NCBI RefSeq assembly: GCF_023914155.1
Contig: NZ_JAMWYS010000035.1
Coordinates: 1-64,000, forward strand
Source of the DNA: Solitalea agri
Lineage (GTDB): Bacteria; Bacteroidota; Bacteroidia; Sphingobacteriales; Sphingobacteriaceae
Length of the DNA stretch: 64,000 nucleotides
Reading direction: 5' to 3'
Under the pieces are notes generated by a model. It searched no databases. It was given only the letters and a program-made list of their open reading frames with translations, and was not told the DNA's origin. A program made the position numbers and the translations under genes. Positions within the stretch are counted from its first letter, which is position 1; every line of letters starts with the position of its first letter. Below are positions 10,235 to 18,552 of this stretch, piece by piece.

Positions 10235-10693
10235 TTATGGTTTTGTCTTCTCGATTTTCTCACTAAAAGGTAAATACATAGGCAGGGCGGCGGACCCATA
10301 CCACTGGAATAATTCATAATCAAGAACGCCCGATGAAACAGCAGGGTCAGTATTTAGCAGTGGTTTAGCTTCTTCAATCGTCTTAATATTCAATATAAAA
10401 ATGCCTCGGTAAGTTTTATCATTCTTCTTTAAAGGACCTGCAACAACGAGGTCGCCTTTCTTTGCTAATCGGCCAATATTATTAAAGTGACCACGGAAAA
10501 TACTATCAAGTTTCTTCTTGTCCTCAATTTTTGTAGGTCCGGTTTTCAATATCACCAACACATAAGGTTTCATTCCGTAATCATCGGCGCCTAATGAATC
10601 GGCTAAAGCTTTGTTGTAGCTTGGGTTTACATTTTGGGCTCTGGATATGGTTGCAATGCTTATTATAGCAAATAGTATTAACGCTTTTTTCAT
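10235..10693 (-). CDS. Secreted YciI-like (YCII-related domain) protein
   Basis: A 152-residue exported protein with a signal peptide ending near ATISRAQ. The mature part has the YCII-related alpha/beta fold: VLVILKTGPTK, a GHFNNIGRLAKKGDLVVAGP segment with the family His, and GIFILNIKTIEEAKPL. YCII-related proteins are usually cytoplasmic and of uncertain catalytic role, so a secreted version may bind a small molecule in the periplasm. It lies 30 bases downstream of the DUF4440-like gene and probably shares its transcript. Confidence 0.8.
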   Translation of the reverse strand: MKKALILFAIISIATISRAQNVNPSYNKALADSLGADDYGMKPYVLVILKTGPTKIEDKKKLDSIFRGHFNNIGRLAKKGDLVVAGPLKKNDKTYRGIFILNIKTIEEAKPLLNTDPAVSSGVLDYELFQWYGSAALPMYLPFSEKIEKTKP

Positions 10694-10723
10694 GATACAA
10701 TATACTTAACTACATCGAGGTCA

Positions 10724-11185
10724 CTAATTTTTTGGAGGTTCCTTTAATCCCTGTCCCTCAAGCGACATACCTGTAAATGTGCCTTGCCAATGAATAAACT
10801 GCCATCTACTGTCCCGATAAATCCAACCCTGAGTGTACAATGCTTCCGCCACTTGCTGGCCATTAAAGTAAAATTTAGCTTTTCCGGTTCTTAAGGCTAT
10901 TTCGCCAAAAATACGTTGGCTCTGTTCCGATAATTCTACCGATGATCCTTTAAAACGGGGAACAAATTGTATAGCATCTTCCAGATTCATTGCTACACCA
11001 TTTGCGTTTATGGTGAAATAATCAGCGCCACAGATCTTTCGAAATGCAGATGAATCGCCGTTTGCTGTTGCCGCAAACATGGCCTTTTCCGCTCCGTCTA
11101 AGCTTTTAATTATAGATGATGAAAGTTTTTGGGCATTTGCCTGCATGGTTACTAATGCAAGCAAAAAGAAAATAAGCTTTTTCAT
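10724..11185 (-). CDS. Secreted DUF4440/SnoaL-like (NTF2 fold) protein
   Basis: A 153-residue exported protein with a signal peptide ending near MQANAQ. The mature domain shows the DUF4440 pattern: an N-terminal helix with EKAMFAATANGDSSAF, a DYFTINANG strand, and a closing WQFIHWQGT segment. Such NTF2-fold domains bind or turn over diverse small ligands, so the substrate is not inferable. It is first of a pair with the YciI-like gene. Confidence 0.8.
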   Translation of the reverse strand: MKKLIFFLLALVTMQANAQKLSSSIIKSLDGAEKAMFAATANGDSSAFRKICGADYFTINANGVAMNLEDAIQFVPRFKGSSVELSEQSQRIFGEIALRTGKAKFYFNGQQVAEALYTQGWIYRDSRWQFIHWQGTFTGMSLEGQGLKEPPKN

Positions 11186-11255
11186 AGTCTGATGAGATAG
11201 TTTTTTAATTTGGAATAATTTACAATTAAATAGCTATAAATCAGATGTATGTAAA

Positions 11256-11289
11256 TAAAAAATCCTGCCATTGGTTGAGGTGGCAGGAT
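11256..11289 (-). terminator. Terminator of the leu operon
   Basis: ATCCTGCCA (11262-11270) and TGGCAGGAT (11281-11289) pair. Read on the minus strand the stem is followed by a run of T residues, 31 bases past the leuB stop. Confidence 0.85.
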
Positions 11290-11319
11290 CAGGTTTCAAA
11301 AATAAATTAGTAAAAAAAT

Positions 11320-12393
11320 CTATGCTATTACTACAGATTCGGCAATATAATTGGCAACTATATCACCCACGGCTGTAGTACTTAATGGTTTTTCTGAATT
11401 AATATCGACGGTTGATAAACCTTTGTCAATACTGCTTTGAACAGCTTCTCTGATCAGATTGGCTTCATCAAATAGTTTGAAGTAATCTAACATCATAGCG
11501 GCAGATAAGATTGTTGCGGCAGGGTTGGCAATATTTTTACCAGCGGCTTGTGGATAAGAGCCATGACAAGGTTCAAACATGGCTGTTTTAGCACCAATAG
11601 AAGCCGACGCCAATAAACCTAAAGAGCCAGTAATTACACTTGCTTCGTCAGATATGATATCACCAAACATATTTTCAGTTAAAATAACATCAAACTGTGT
11701 TGGGTTAACAATCATTTGCATGGCGGCGTTATCAACAAATAAGAAGTCAACTTCTACATCCGGATATTTCGGCGCCATTTTCTTAACAACATCTCTCCAT
11801 AAACGCGATGTTTCCAATACGTTAGCCTTGTCAACCAAGGTTAACTTTTTACGACGCGGTTGAGCTGCTTCGAAGGCTAATTTTGAAATGCGTTCGATTT
11901 CTTCTACTGAATATTCACAGTTGTCGTAGGCAATTGAACCATCACCTTTACGACCTTTTTCACCAAAGTAGATTCCGCCGGTAAGTTCTCTGTAAACAAC
12001 TAAATCAGCGCCTCTAACGCGGTCTTCTTTTAATGGTGATTTTGCAATCAATGATTCGTAGGTGGTAACCGGGCGGATGTTACAGAATAAGCCCATTTCT
12101 TTACGAATCTTTAACAAGCCCTGCTCCGGACGAACTTTTGCGTTAGGGTCGTTATCATATTTCGGATCTCCGATAGCACCGAATAGAATTGCGTCCGACT
12201 CAAGACAAACTTGTAAGGTTTCGTCGGGCATTGGGTTGCCGGTTTTATCAATAGCAATGGCTCCGGCCAATGCGTTTGTATATTCAAATTGATGATTAAA
12301 CTTTTGAGCTACTGCATCAAGCACTTTTATTGCCTGAGAAATTACTTCCGGACCAATTCCATCGCCTGAAAGAACGGCTATTTTCTGTTTCAT
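11320..12393 (-). CDS. 3-isopropylmalate dehydrogenase
   Basis: This enzyme oxidises and decarboxylates 3-isopropylmalate with NAD, the third step of leucine synthesis. I start it at ATG 12393, where MKQKIAVLSGDGIGPEV is the normal family N-terminus. An in-frame ATG at 12528 would add 45 residues translated from a GC-rich intergenic hairpin and is rejected. The 357 residues fit the family, with the substrate-binding arginines in RPEQGLLKIRKEMGLF and RPVT, and the metal-site DIISDEAS. It is the last gene of leuA-leuC-leuD-leuB, separated from leuD by 156 bases of repeat-like DNA. Confidence 0.96.
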   Translation of the reverse strand: MKQKIAVLSGDGIGPEVISQAIKVLDAVAQKFNHQFEYTNALAGAIAIDKTGNPMPDETLQVCLESDAILFGAIGDPKYDNDPNAKVRPEQGLLKIRKEMGLFCNIRPVTTYESLIAKSPLKEDRVRGADLVVYRELTGGIYFGEKGRKGDGSIAYDNCEYSVEEIERISKLAFEAAQPRRKKLTLVDKANVLETSRLWRDVVKKMAPKYPDVEVDFLFVDNAAMQMIVNPTQFDVILTENMFGDIISDEASVITGSLGLLASASIGAKTAMFEPCHGSYPQAAGKNIANPAATILSAAMMLDYFKLFDEANLIREAVQSSIDKGLSTVDINSEKPLSTTAVGDIVANYIAESVVIA

Positions 12394-12405
12394 AAACCCC
12401 TTAGA

Positions 12406-12535
12406 TCCTCTAGAGAGGACATTGTATTGTTGTGAGATAATATTTAAGTAGTTAAAATCATACCCCCTTTTGCGGGGTAGGAGGTTAAACCCCGAAGGGC
12501 GGCCAGGGCTTCCCCCCAGCCTTATCAATTAACCT
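12406..12535. repeat. GC-rich hairpin cluster between leuD and leuB
   Basis: Three nested or adjacent inverted repeats lie here: TCCTCT/AGAGGA (12406-12419), TACCCC/GGGGTA (12461-12466 with 12474-12479) and AGGTTAA/TTAACCT (12482-12488 with 12529-12535). The last encloses a run far richer in G and C than the rest of the window. It looks like a degenerate dispersed intergenic element and may also affect leuB expression by processing or attenuation within the operon. Confidence 0.55.
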
Positions 12536-12549
12536 TATGATGATACTTG

Positions 12550-13146
12550 TTAAAATTTAACGGCTTGTTGCTCGTAGGATTCAATTTTATCCTTCAAGCT
12601 CAACAGAAAATCAATATCGTCGAAGCCGTTAATTAGGCACATTTTTTTGTACCCATCAATTGCGAAACTTTCTGACTTACCTGTTTCAACTAACGTTATT
12701 GTTTGTGATGGTAAATCAATTTTTAGTTCGGTAGCTGGGTTAGCTATTACAGCAGCTAAAATCTCCTGCAAAAACTCTTCAGAAACCTGAACTGGCAATA
12801 AAAAGTTGTTTAGAGCATTGCCTTTAAAAATATCGGCAAAGAAGCTTGACACAACTACTTTGAAGCCGAAGTCATGGATCGACCAGGCAGCGTGCTCGCG
12901 ACTTGATCCGCATCCGAAGTTCCTTCCGGCTACTAATATTTTTCCACTATAACGATTGTCATTTAATATGAAATCAGCTTTAGGATTTCCTTGCGCATCA
13001 AATCGCCAATCGCGGAATAAGTTATCTCCAAACCCTTCACGGCTGGTTGCTTTAAGGAAACGTGCCGGGATAATTTGGTCGGTATCTATATTTTCAATCG
13101 GCAATGGAACCGCCGTTGCTGTTAATTCTTTAAATTCCTTTTTCAT
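12550..13146 (-). CDS. 3-isopropylmalate dehydratase small subunit
   Basis: The small swivel subunit of isopropylmalate isomerase, partner of LeuC. The 198 residues are normal, with the conserved [13 protein letters not shown] and [13 protein letters not shown] motifs that complete the active site. GGAGGAG sits just before the ATG on the coding strand, an unusually good ribosome site for this genome. It starts 11 bases after the leuC stop, as expected for co-translated subunits. Confidence 0.97.
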   Translation of the reverse strand: MKKEFKELTATAVPLPIENIDTDQIIPARFLKATSREGFGDNLFRDWRFDAQGNPKADFILNDNRYSGKILVAGRNFGCGSSREHAAWSIHDFGFKVVVSSFFADIFKGNALNNFLLPVQVSEEFLQEILAAVIANPATELKIDLPSQTITLVETGKSESFAIDGYKKMCLINGFDDIDFLLSLKDKIESYEQQAVKF

Positions 13147-13157
13147 CTCTCCTCCAA

Positions 13158-14552
13158 TTAATTCAAGTAAGGTTTAACGTCTGCAATTTTGCCTTCTAAT
13201 GCAGCCACTGCTGCTACAAGTGGACTCGCCAAGAATGTACGTGCGCCAGGTCCTTGTCGACCTTCGAAATTGCGGTTTGAAGTAGAAACGCAGTATTCAC
13301 CAGCAGGAATTTTATCATCATTCATAGCTAAGCAAGCTGAACAGCCAGGCTCGCGTAATTGAAAACCTGCCTCCTCGAAAATCCGATCTAATCCTTCGGC
13401 TTTAGCCTGAGCCTCTACTTGTTTAGAACCAGGAACAATAAACGCGTGAACATTGTCGGCTTTTTTGTGGCCTTTAACCACCTGAGCAGCCAAGCGTAAA
13501 TCTTCGATGCGTGAGTTGGTACAGCTACCAATAAATACATAATTGATCTGTTTGCCAATCATGCTTTCTCCGGCTTCTAATCCCATATAGGCAAGCGCTT
13601 TGTTAAAGCTTTCCTGACCCGAAAAGGCATCTTCAGAAGGTACCGCATCCGTAACCTTAATACCCATTCCCGGATTTGTTCCGTAGGTGATCATCGGTTC
13701 AATATCTTCAGCGCTATATGAATACTCGGCATCAAAAACAGCGTCAGCATCTGTTGCTAATGATTTCCAATAAGCTGCAGCTTTTTTAAATGCTTCGCCC
13801 TTAGGAGCAAATTCACGACCGCGAACGTACTCAACGGTAATGTCGTCAGGAGCGATCATGCCTCCGCGAGCACCCATTTCAATACTCATGTTGCAAACCG
13901 TCATACGACCTTCCATACTCATCTCACGGAATACATTACCTGCAAATTCAACAAAATAGCCGGTGCCTCCGTTTGCACTCAGCTTAGCAATAATATAAAG
14001 CACTACGTCTTTTGGCAACACTCCTGCTTTTAGTTGGCCATTTACGTTAATGCGCATTTTCTTTGGCTTTTGCTGCAATAAACACTGGCTCGCCATTACC
14101 ATTGCAACCTGGCTGGTTCCAATACCAAAGGCTATAGAACCAAAAGCACCATGTGTTGAGGTGTGACTATCACCACAAACGATGGTCATGCCTGGTTGGG
14201 TTATACCTAATTCAGGGCCGATCACGTGAACGATACCTTGATATTGATGGCCTAAACCATAAAGCTCAACCCCGAATTTTGCACAGTTCTCGGTAAGTTT
14301 ATTTACCTGAAAACGCGATAAATCATCTTTAATTGGCAGGTGCTGATCAATTGTTGGAACGTTATGATCGGCGGTTGCTACGATTTTATTAGCACGAAAC
14401 AACTTAATTCCGCGTTCTTCTAACTCCGCAAAAGCTTGCGGGCTTGTTACTTCGTGTATTAAATGCTTGTCGATATAAAGTATTTCGATGCCTCCTTCGG
14501 CGGTTGTTACCACGTGTGCATCCCATACTTTGTCAAATAAGGTCTTTCCCAT
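13158..14552 (-). CDS. 3-isopropylmalate dehydratase large subunit
   Basis: The aconitase-family large subunit, which isomerises 2- to 3-isopropylmalate using a 4Fe-4S cluster. The 464 residues match the family. The cluster cysteines are visible in IGSCTNSR and GCSACLAMN, and the [11 protein letters not shown] active-site segment is present. It lies between leuA (86-base gap) and leuD (11-base gap). Confidence 0.97.
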   Translation of the reverse strand: MGKTLFDKVWDAHVVTTAEGGIEILYIDKHLIHEVTSPQAFAELEERGIKLFRANKIVATADHNVPTIDQHLPIKDDLSRFQVNKLTENCAKFGVELYGLGHQYQGIVHVIGPELGITQPGMTIVCGDSHTSTHGAFGSIAFGIGTSQVAMVMASQCLLQQKPKKMRINVNGQLKAGVLPKDVVLYIIAKLSANGGTGYFVEFAGNVFREMSMEGRMTVCNMSIEMGARGGMIAPDDITVEYVRGREFAPKGEAFKKAAAYWKSLATDADAVFDAEYSYSAEDIEPMITYGTNPGMGIKVTDAVPSEDAFSGQESFNKALAYMGLEAGESMIGKQINYVFIGSCTNSRIEDLRLAAQVVKGHKKADNVHAFIVPGSKQVEAQAKAEGLDRIFEEAGFQLREPGCSACLAMNDDKIPAGEYCVSTSNRNFEGRQGPGARTFLASPLVAAVAALEGKIADVKPYLN

Positions 14553-14560
14553 TTTTACTT

Positions 14561-14584
14561 CCCCGCATCCCCCTAAAAGAGGGC
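14561..14584. repeat. Short GC-rich hairpin between leuA and leuC
   Basis: A C-rich block followed by CCCT-aaaag-AGGG in the 86-base spacer. The motif resembles the hairpins near 12.41 and 40.18 kb. It is small and degenerate. Confidence 0.35.
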
Positions 14585-14638
14585 TCCGAATTTAATCGGT
14601 TATTTTTATAATTTGTTGGTTATAATTAATTGACTGAA

Positions 14639-15805
14639 TTAAGCTGAAAGTTCAATCTTAACGTCTTTCATCATTTCATGAATATCCTCGTCGTAAACTT
14701 CTTTTTTACGGTCAGCAACAGCTAAGAAACGTTCATAAACCTCATCAAGAGCATCTTTGGTTAATTGATAGCCAATTTTGTGAGCACGGTAGGCTAAAGC
14801 GGCCCGTCCACTACGAGCTGTTAGGACAATTAATGATTGATCAACCCCAACATCCGATGGATCCATGATCTCATAGGTTTCGCGGTTTTTGATCACACCA
14901 TCCTGATGAATACCTGATGAATGTGCAAACGCATTTGAACCCACGATGGCTTTGTTTGGCTGAACAAACATTTGCATTTTCTCCGAAACCAATTGGCTAA
15001 TTGGATAAAGCATTTTAGCTTCTACACCTGTAATCAGATTCAAATACGGATGCTGACGCATGATCATCACCACTTCTTCTAATGAAGTATTTCCGGCACG
15101 TTCACCGATACCGTTAATGGTACATTCAATTTGTCCGGCACCATGAATTACACCTTCAATAGAGTTGGCAGTTGCCAAACCCAAGTCGTTGTGACAATGA
15201 GTTGATAAGATAGCTTTGTCAATGCCTTTAACATTTTCCTTCAGGTACTTAATTTTTGCACCATATTCATGTGGAAGACAATATCCGGTAGTGTCAGGAA
15301 TGTTTAATACGGTTGCTCCTGCTGCCACAACCGCTTCACAAACACGTGCTAAATATTCATTGTCCGTACGCCCAGCATCTTCAGCATAAAACTCCACATC
15401 CTCAACAAAACGCTTAGCATATTTAACGGCAGCGACTGCACGTTCAATAATTTCATCGCGGTTTGAATTAAACTTATGTAAGATGTGAGAATCTGAGGTA
15501 CCTATACCGGTATGAATGCGAGGACGTTTGGCGTATTTGAGAGCTTCAGCTGCAGTTTCAATATCTTTAACAACGGCACGCGATAAACCACAGACAATAG
15601 GCTCGGTCACGGCTTTAGAGATCTCCATAACGGATTTAAAATCTCCAGGACTAGAGATAGGAAAACCGGCTTCGATCACATCCACACCAAGCTTTTCTAA
15701 ATTACGTGCAATTTCAATTTTTTCGGGTGTATTTAATTTACAGCCCGGCACTTGTTCACCATCACGTAAGGTTGTGTCGAATATCTGAATCTTTCTTGTT
15801 GACAT
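14639..15805 (-). CDS. 2-isopropylmalate synthase, short form
   Basis: It condenses 2-oxoisovalerate with acetyl-CoA, the first committed step of leucine synthesis. I start it at ATG 15805 ([18 protein letters not shown]), the usual beginning; the ATG 36 bases upstream is possible. The HMGL-like TIM barrel is complete: [12 protein letters not shown], the metal-binding [13 protein letters not shown], and [14 protein letters not shown]. At 388 residues it stops well short of the roughly 520 of enterobacterial LeuA, so the C-terminal leucine-sensing domain is absent. First gene of the leu operon. Confidence 0.94.
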   Translation of the reverse strand: MSTRKIQIFDTTLRDGEQVPGCKLNTPEKIEIARNLEKLGVDVIEAGFPISSPGDFKSVMEISKAVTEPIVCGLSRAVVKDIETAAEALKYAKRPRIHTGIGTSDSHILHKFNSNRDEIIERAVAAVKYAKRFVEDVEFYAEDAGRTDNEYLARVCEAVVAAGATVLNIPDTTGYCLPHEYGAKIKYLKENVKGIDKAILSTHCHNDLGLATANSIEGVIHGAGQIECTINGIGERAGNTSLEEVVMIMRQHPYLNLITGVEAKMLYPISQLVSEKMQMFVQPNKAIVGSNAFAHSSGIHQDGVIKNRETYEIMDPSDVGVDQSLIVLTARSGRAALAYRAHKIGYQLTKDALDEVYERFLAVADRKKEVYDEDIHEMMKDVKIELSA

Positions 15806-15847
15806 TATTAGATTTGTATTTGGAATTTCTAAAGTATTCACTAAGAT

Positions 15848-15855
15848 TAGCTTTG
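15848..15855 (+). promoter_or_regulatory. Candidate -7 promoter box
   Basis: TAGCTTTG matches the Bacteroidetes -7 consensus TAnnTTTG, 95 bases before the ATG at 15950. A TTTG lies about 25 bases upstream, slightly too far for an ideal -33 element. Confidence 0.35.
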
Positions 15856-15949
15856 GGAAACCATTAACGACTATGTTGTACTACTTTCAATTTTGGTCTA
15901 AATTTTATAACACACAGAATATCAGATAGTTAAAGGAGGTTTATATACA

Positions 15950-17494
15950 ATGGCTAATGGAAAGAACGAGCCTGTATTTGAGTTAATAAAGTCCATGTCG
16001 AAATCAGAGAAGCGTAATTTTAAGTTATTCGCTACTCGTTTGCAAGGTAACCAGGATGCAAAGTTCATAGCTTTATTTGATGCAATTGACGGGATGGATG
16101 ATTACGATGAGGAAAAGATTTTAAAAAAAGCGCCTGTAAAGAAGGTGCAGCTTTCTAATATGAAAGCGCATTTATACAAGCAGATTCTTATTAGTTTGCG
16201 TTTAATGAATGTGCAACATTACCCTGATTTGCAATTACGCGAACAGGTTGATTTTGCAAAGATTTTATACAACAAGGGGCTGTACCGCCAAAGTCTTAAA
16301 ATTTTGGATAAAGCTAAACAGATGGCGGTGCAGCTTATGCAAAATACCATTGCCCTTGAAATTGTGGAATTTGAGAAAATGATCGAATCACAATACATTA
16401 CCAGAAGTATCTCGAATAGGGCTGATATTTTAACTAATGAAGCAATCGGTCTGAATACCAGTATTCAAACGGCTAATGAGTTTTCGAATCTTGCCCTTCA
16501 GCTTTATGGCTTGTACTTAAAGGTTGGGTATGCCCGCAACAGTAAGGATGTGGCCTATGTTGAAACGTTTTTTGAACATAACCTGCCAAAATATGATGCA
16601 ACTAAGCTGGGTTTCTCTGAAAAGATGTATTTGTACCAATCATATGTATGGTACTATTCAATTATTCAGGACTTTGTTTCATGTTATCGTTATGCTCAAC
16701 GTTGGGCTGATTTATTTAACGAGCATCCGCAGATGAAACAAAGCATGATTAGCTTTTATATTAAAGCATATAATTATTTGCTCGAATCATTATTCTATCT
16801 GCGTTATTACTCTAAATTTTGGGAGGTGTTAACTACACTTCAAAAGGATATAGAGAATAATAAGGAGTTTTTTGATGACAATGCCGATATGTTGGCGCAA
16901 TCATGCATTTTGGCACATAAGGTAAACCTGCACTTCATGGAAGGAAGCTTTACCAAAGGTTTGGCAATTATTCCAGAGCTTAAGTCATTCCTTGCTCATC
17001 ATAATGATCGGATAGATGAGCATCATGTTTTGGTATTCTACTATAAGATCGCTTGTTTGTATTTTGGAAGTGGCGATAATAAGAATGCAATCGTATATCT
17101 GAATAAGATTATAAGTACGCGTGATTCTGATGTTCGCTCAGATATTCAATGTTTTGCCCGAATTCTTAACCTGATTGCTAATTACGAGGCTGGGAATGAT
17201 GCAAATCTGGAGTATCAGATTAAGTCAGTTTATCGATTCCTGGTTAAAATGGATGATTTGCATAAGGTGCAGATAGAAATCATTAATTTCCTTAAGAACC
17301 TAGGAAACATTTACGCCAACGACATTAAACGAGAGTTTAAACGTTTACACGACCGATTGATCCAGTACGAAAATCACCCATATGAGAAGCGTCCTTTCTT
17401 GTATCTCGATATTATTTCGTGGCTAGAGAGCAAGATCAATAATAAACCTGTACAACAAATTATTCAGGATAAGTTTTTAACCTTGAACAGGTAA
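15950..17494 (+). CDS. Conserved-looking helical protein of unknown function
   Basis: A 514-residue protein with no signal peptide or membrane segment. It is strongly helical throughout, with TPR-like alternation of small and aromatic residues (for example YYKIACLYFGSGDNKNAI, roughly residues 364-381) and a basic start containing SMSKSEKRNFKLFA. I do not recognise a family. The start is supported by AAAGGAGG at 15932-15939, a near-perfect Shine-Dalgarno of a kind seldom seen in this phylum. It diverges from leuA and stands alone before a terminator. A scaffold or protein-binding role is only a guess. Confidence 0.8.
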   Translation: MANGKNEPVFELIKSMSKSEKRNFKLFATRLQGNQDAKFIALFDAIDGMDDYDEEKILKKAPVKKVQLSNMKAHLYKQILISLRLMNVQHYPDLQLREQVDFAKILYNKGLYRQSLKILDKAKQMAVQLMQNTIALEIVEFEKMIESQYITRSISNRADILTNEAIGLNTSIQTANEFSNLALQLYGLYLKVGYARNSKDVAYVETFFEHNLPKYDATKLGFSEKMYLYQSYVWYYSIIQDFVSCYRYAQRWADLFNEHPQMKQSMISFYIKAYNYLLESLFYLRYYSKFWEVLTTLQKDIENNKEFFDDNADMLAQSCILAHKVNLHFMEGSFTKGLAIIPELKSFLAHHNDRIDEHHVLVFYYKIACLYFGSGDNKNAIVYLNKIISTRDSDVRSDIQCFARILNLIANYEAGNDANLEYQIKSVYRFLVKMDDLHKVQIEIINFLKNLGNIYANDIKREFKRLHDRLIQYENHPYEKRPFLYLDIISWLESKINNKPVQQIIQDKFLTLNR

Positions 17495-17530
17495 ATGTTG
17501 TTGTTTTCTGCTTCAGTTTAAAAGCACAAA

Positions 17531-17560
17531 AAAAGAGTCCCGATTTTTCGGGACTCTTTT
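17531..17560. terminator. Bidirectional terminator
   Basis: AAAAGAGTCCCGA (17531-17543) and TCGGGACTCTTTT (17548-17560) form a perfect 13-bp stem with a TTTT loop and flanking A and T runs. It lies between two convergent genes and can serve both. Confidence 0.9.
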
Positions 17561-17578
17561 TTTAATTTAGGAAATTGA

Positions 17579-18496
17579 CTAGTCGGATGTAATGTTAGCA
17601 CCCATCATGTAGTTGTATTGTTCAACTCGTTCCCATTTATTAATTCCATAACGTCTCCATGAGCGGCTAACAGCTCCCGGAACATCTTCCAGTTTTTCGT
17701 ATCCAATGGCCGGAGCAGCGTAGTGCATTACCGTTATTTTATTACCATCATACGTTGTTTCGGTACTGGTTACATCTGTTGAGTAATATTGTAAAGGAAG
17801 AATCTCAAGTACCACAAAAAAACCATCATAAGGAACCTCTACGTTATACTGTGAAATATCAACAGATAGCCATTCATTGTTTTTCTGCGCACGTGCAATA
17901 ATTGCATCCTGAATCAACTCCGGTCCTGGAAAGTCGCGCATGTCAGCTTTTCCATATAAACGAACACGGAAAGGTGCATCAATTACACCGTTTTCACATT
18001 CACGAATGAAGAAGCGAACTGAACGGATAATACCTGTGGTGTTGTTGTTATTAGGAATATAAAAAGCGTGCTGAAGCTCTGGGAATGGGCAATATTTACC
18101 AAAGCTCGATTTCTTTTCGCTGCCCAGGTAAATTTTCTGTGCTTTTTTTGCGTTTACCACAATGTCGTCAAGCTGTAAGTAGGCCGATTTAAGCTTAACA
18201 GTGGTAAACGGAGTTTTAAGCATTTCTTTAATACTTATTGTTTTGGCTTTATAACCTAAGGAGGTTATCACCAAGCTGTCTACCTTGTTCTTCTCCGGAA
18301 TACTGAGAGTAAACTCACCATTTTTATTTGCTGAATAAATCAGCTTTGTGTTAGAAATGGTTAAAGTTGCATTAGGTACTGGGTATGCCTCTGGTACATC
18401 TTCTACTACTTTACCTTTTAAAGTAATGTTTTGGGCATTAACAACTGTACAGGAAATCAATAGACATAAACAGATAATATGTAAACATCTCTTCAT
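17579..18496 (-). CDS. Secreted protein with N-terminal carboxypeptidase-regulatory-like domain
   Basis: A 305-residue exported protein with a signal peptide ending near TVVNAQ. Residues of about 25-115 form a CarboxypepD_reg-like beta-sandwich (VPNATLTISNTKL, then SLGYKAKTISI and a closing LDDIVVNAKK). The remaining C-terminal domain of about 190 residues is beta-rich and unassigned, with RVRLYGKADMRDFPGPEL. Such fusions in Bacteroidetes are surface or periplasmic proteins of unknown function. It is 56 bases downstream of the transglycosylase gene, on the same strand. Confidence 0.8.
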   Translation of the reverse strand: MKRCLHIICLCLLISCTVVNAQNITLKGKVVEDVPEAYPVPNATLTISNTKLIYSANKNGEFTLSIPEKNKVDSLVITSLGYKAKTISIKEMLKTPFTTVKLKSAYLQLDDIVVNAKKAQKIYLGSEKKSSFGKYCPFPELQHAFYIPNNNNTTGIIRSVRFFIRECENGVIDAPFRVRLYGKADMRDFPGPELIQDAIIARAQKNNEWLSVDISQYNVEVPYDGFFVVLEILPLQYYSTDVTSTETTYDGNKITVMHYAAPAIGYEKLEDVPGAVSRSWRRYGINKWERVEQYNYMMGANITSD

Positions 18497-18552
18497 AATT
18501 AATTGGTTTTTTGGTTATATGAATAAATCGGTTGTATTCTTTTTCAGCAAAA

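Noticed and set aside
12394-12528. 45-residue N-terminal extension of LeuB
   Set aside because: The extension is translated from GC-rich intergenic hairpins, while ATG 12393 begins exactly at the conserved family start.
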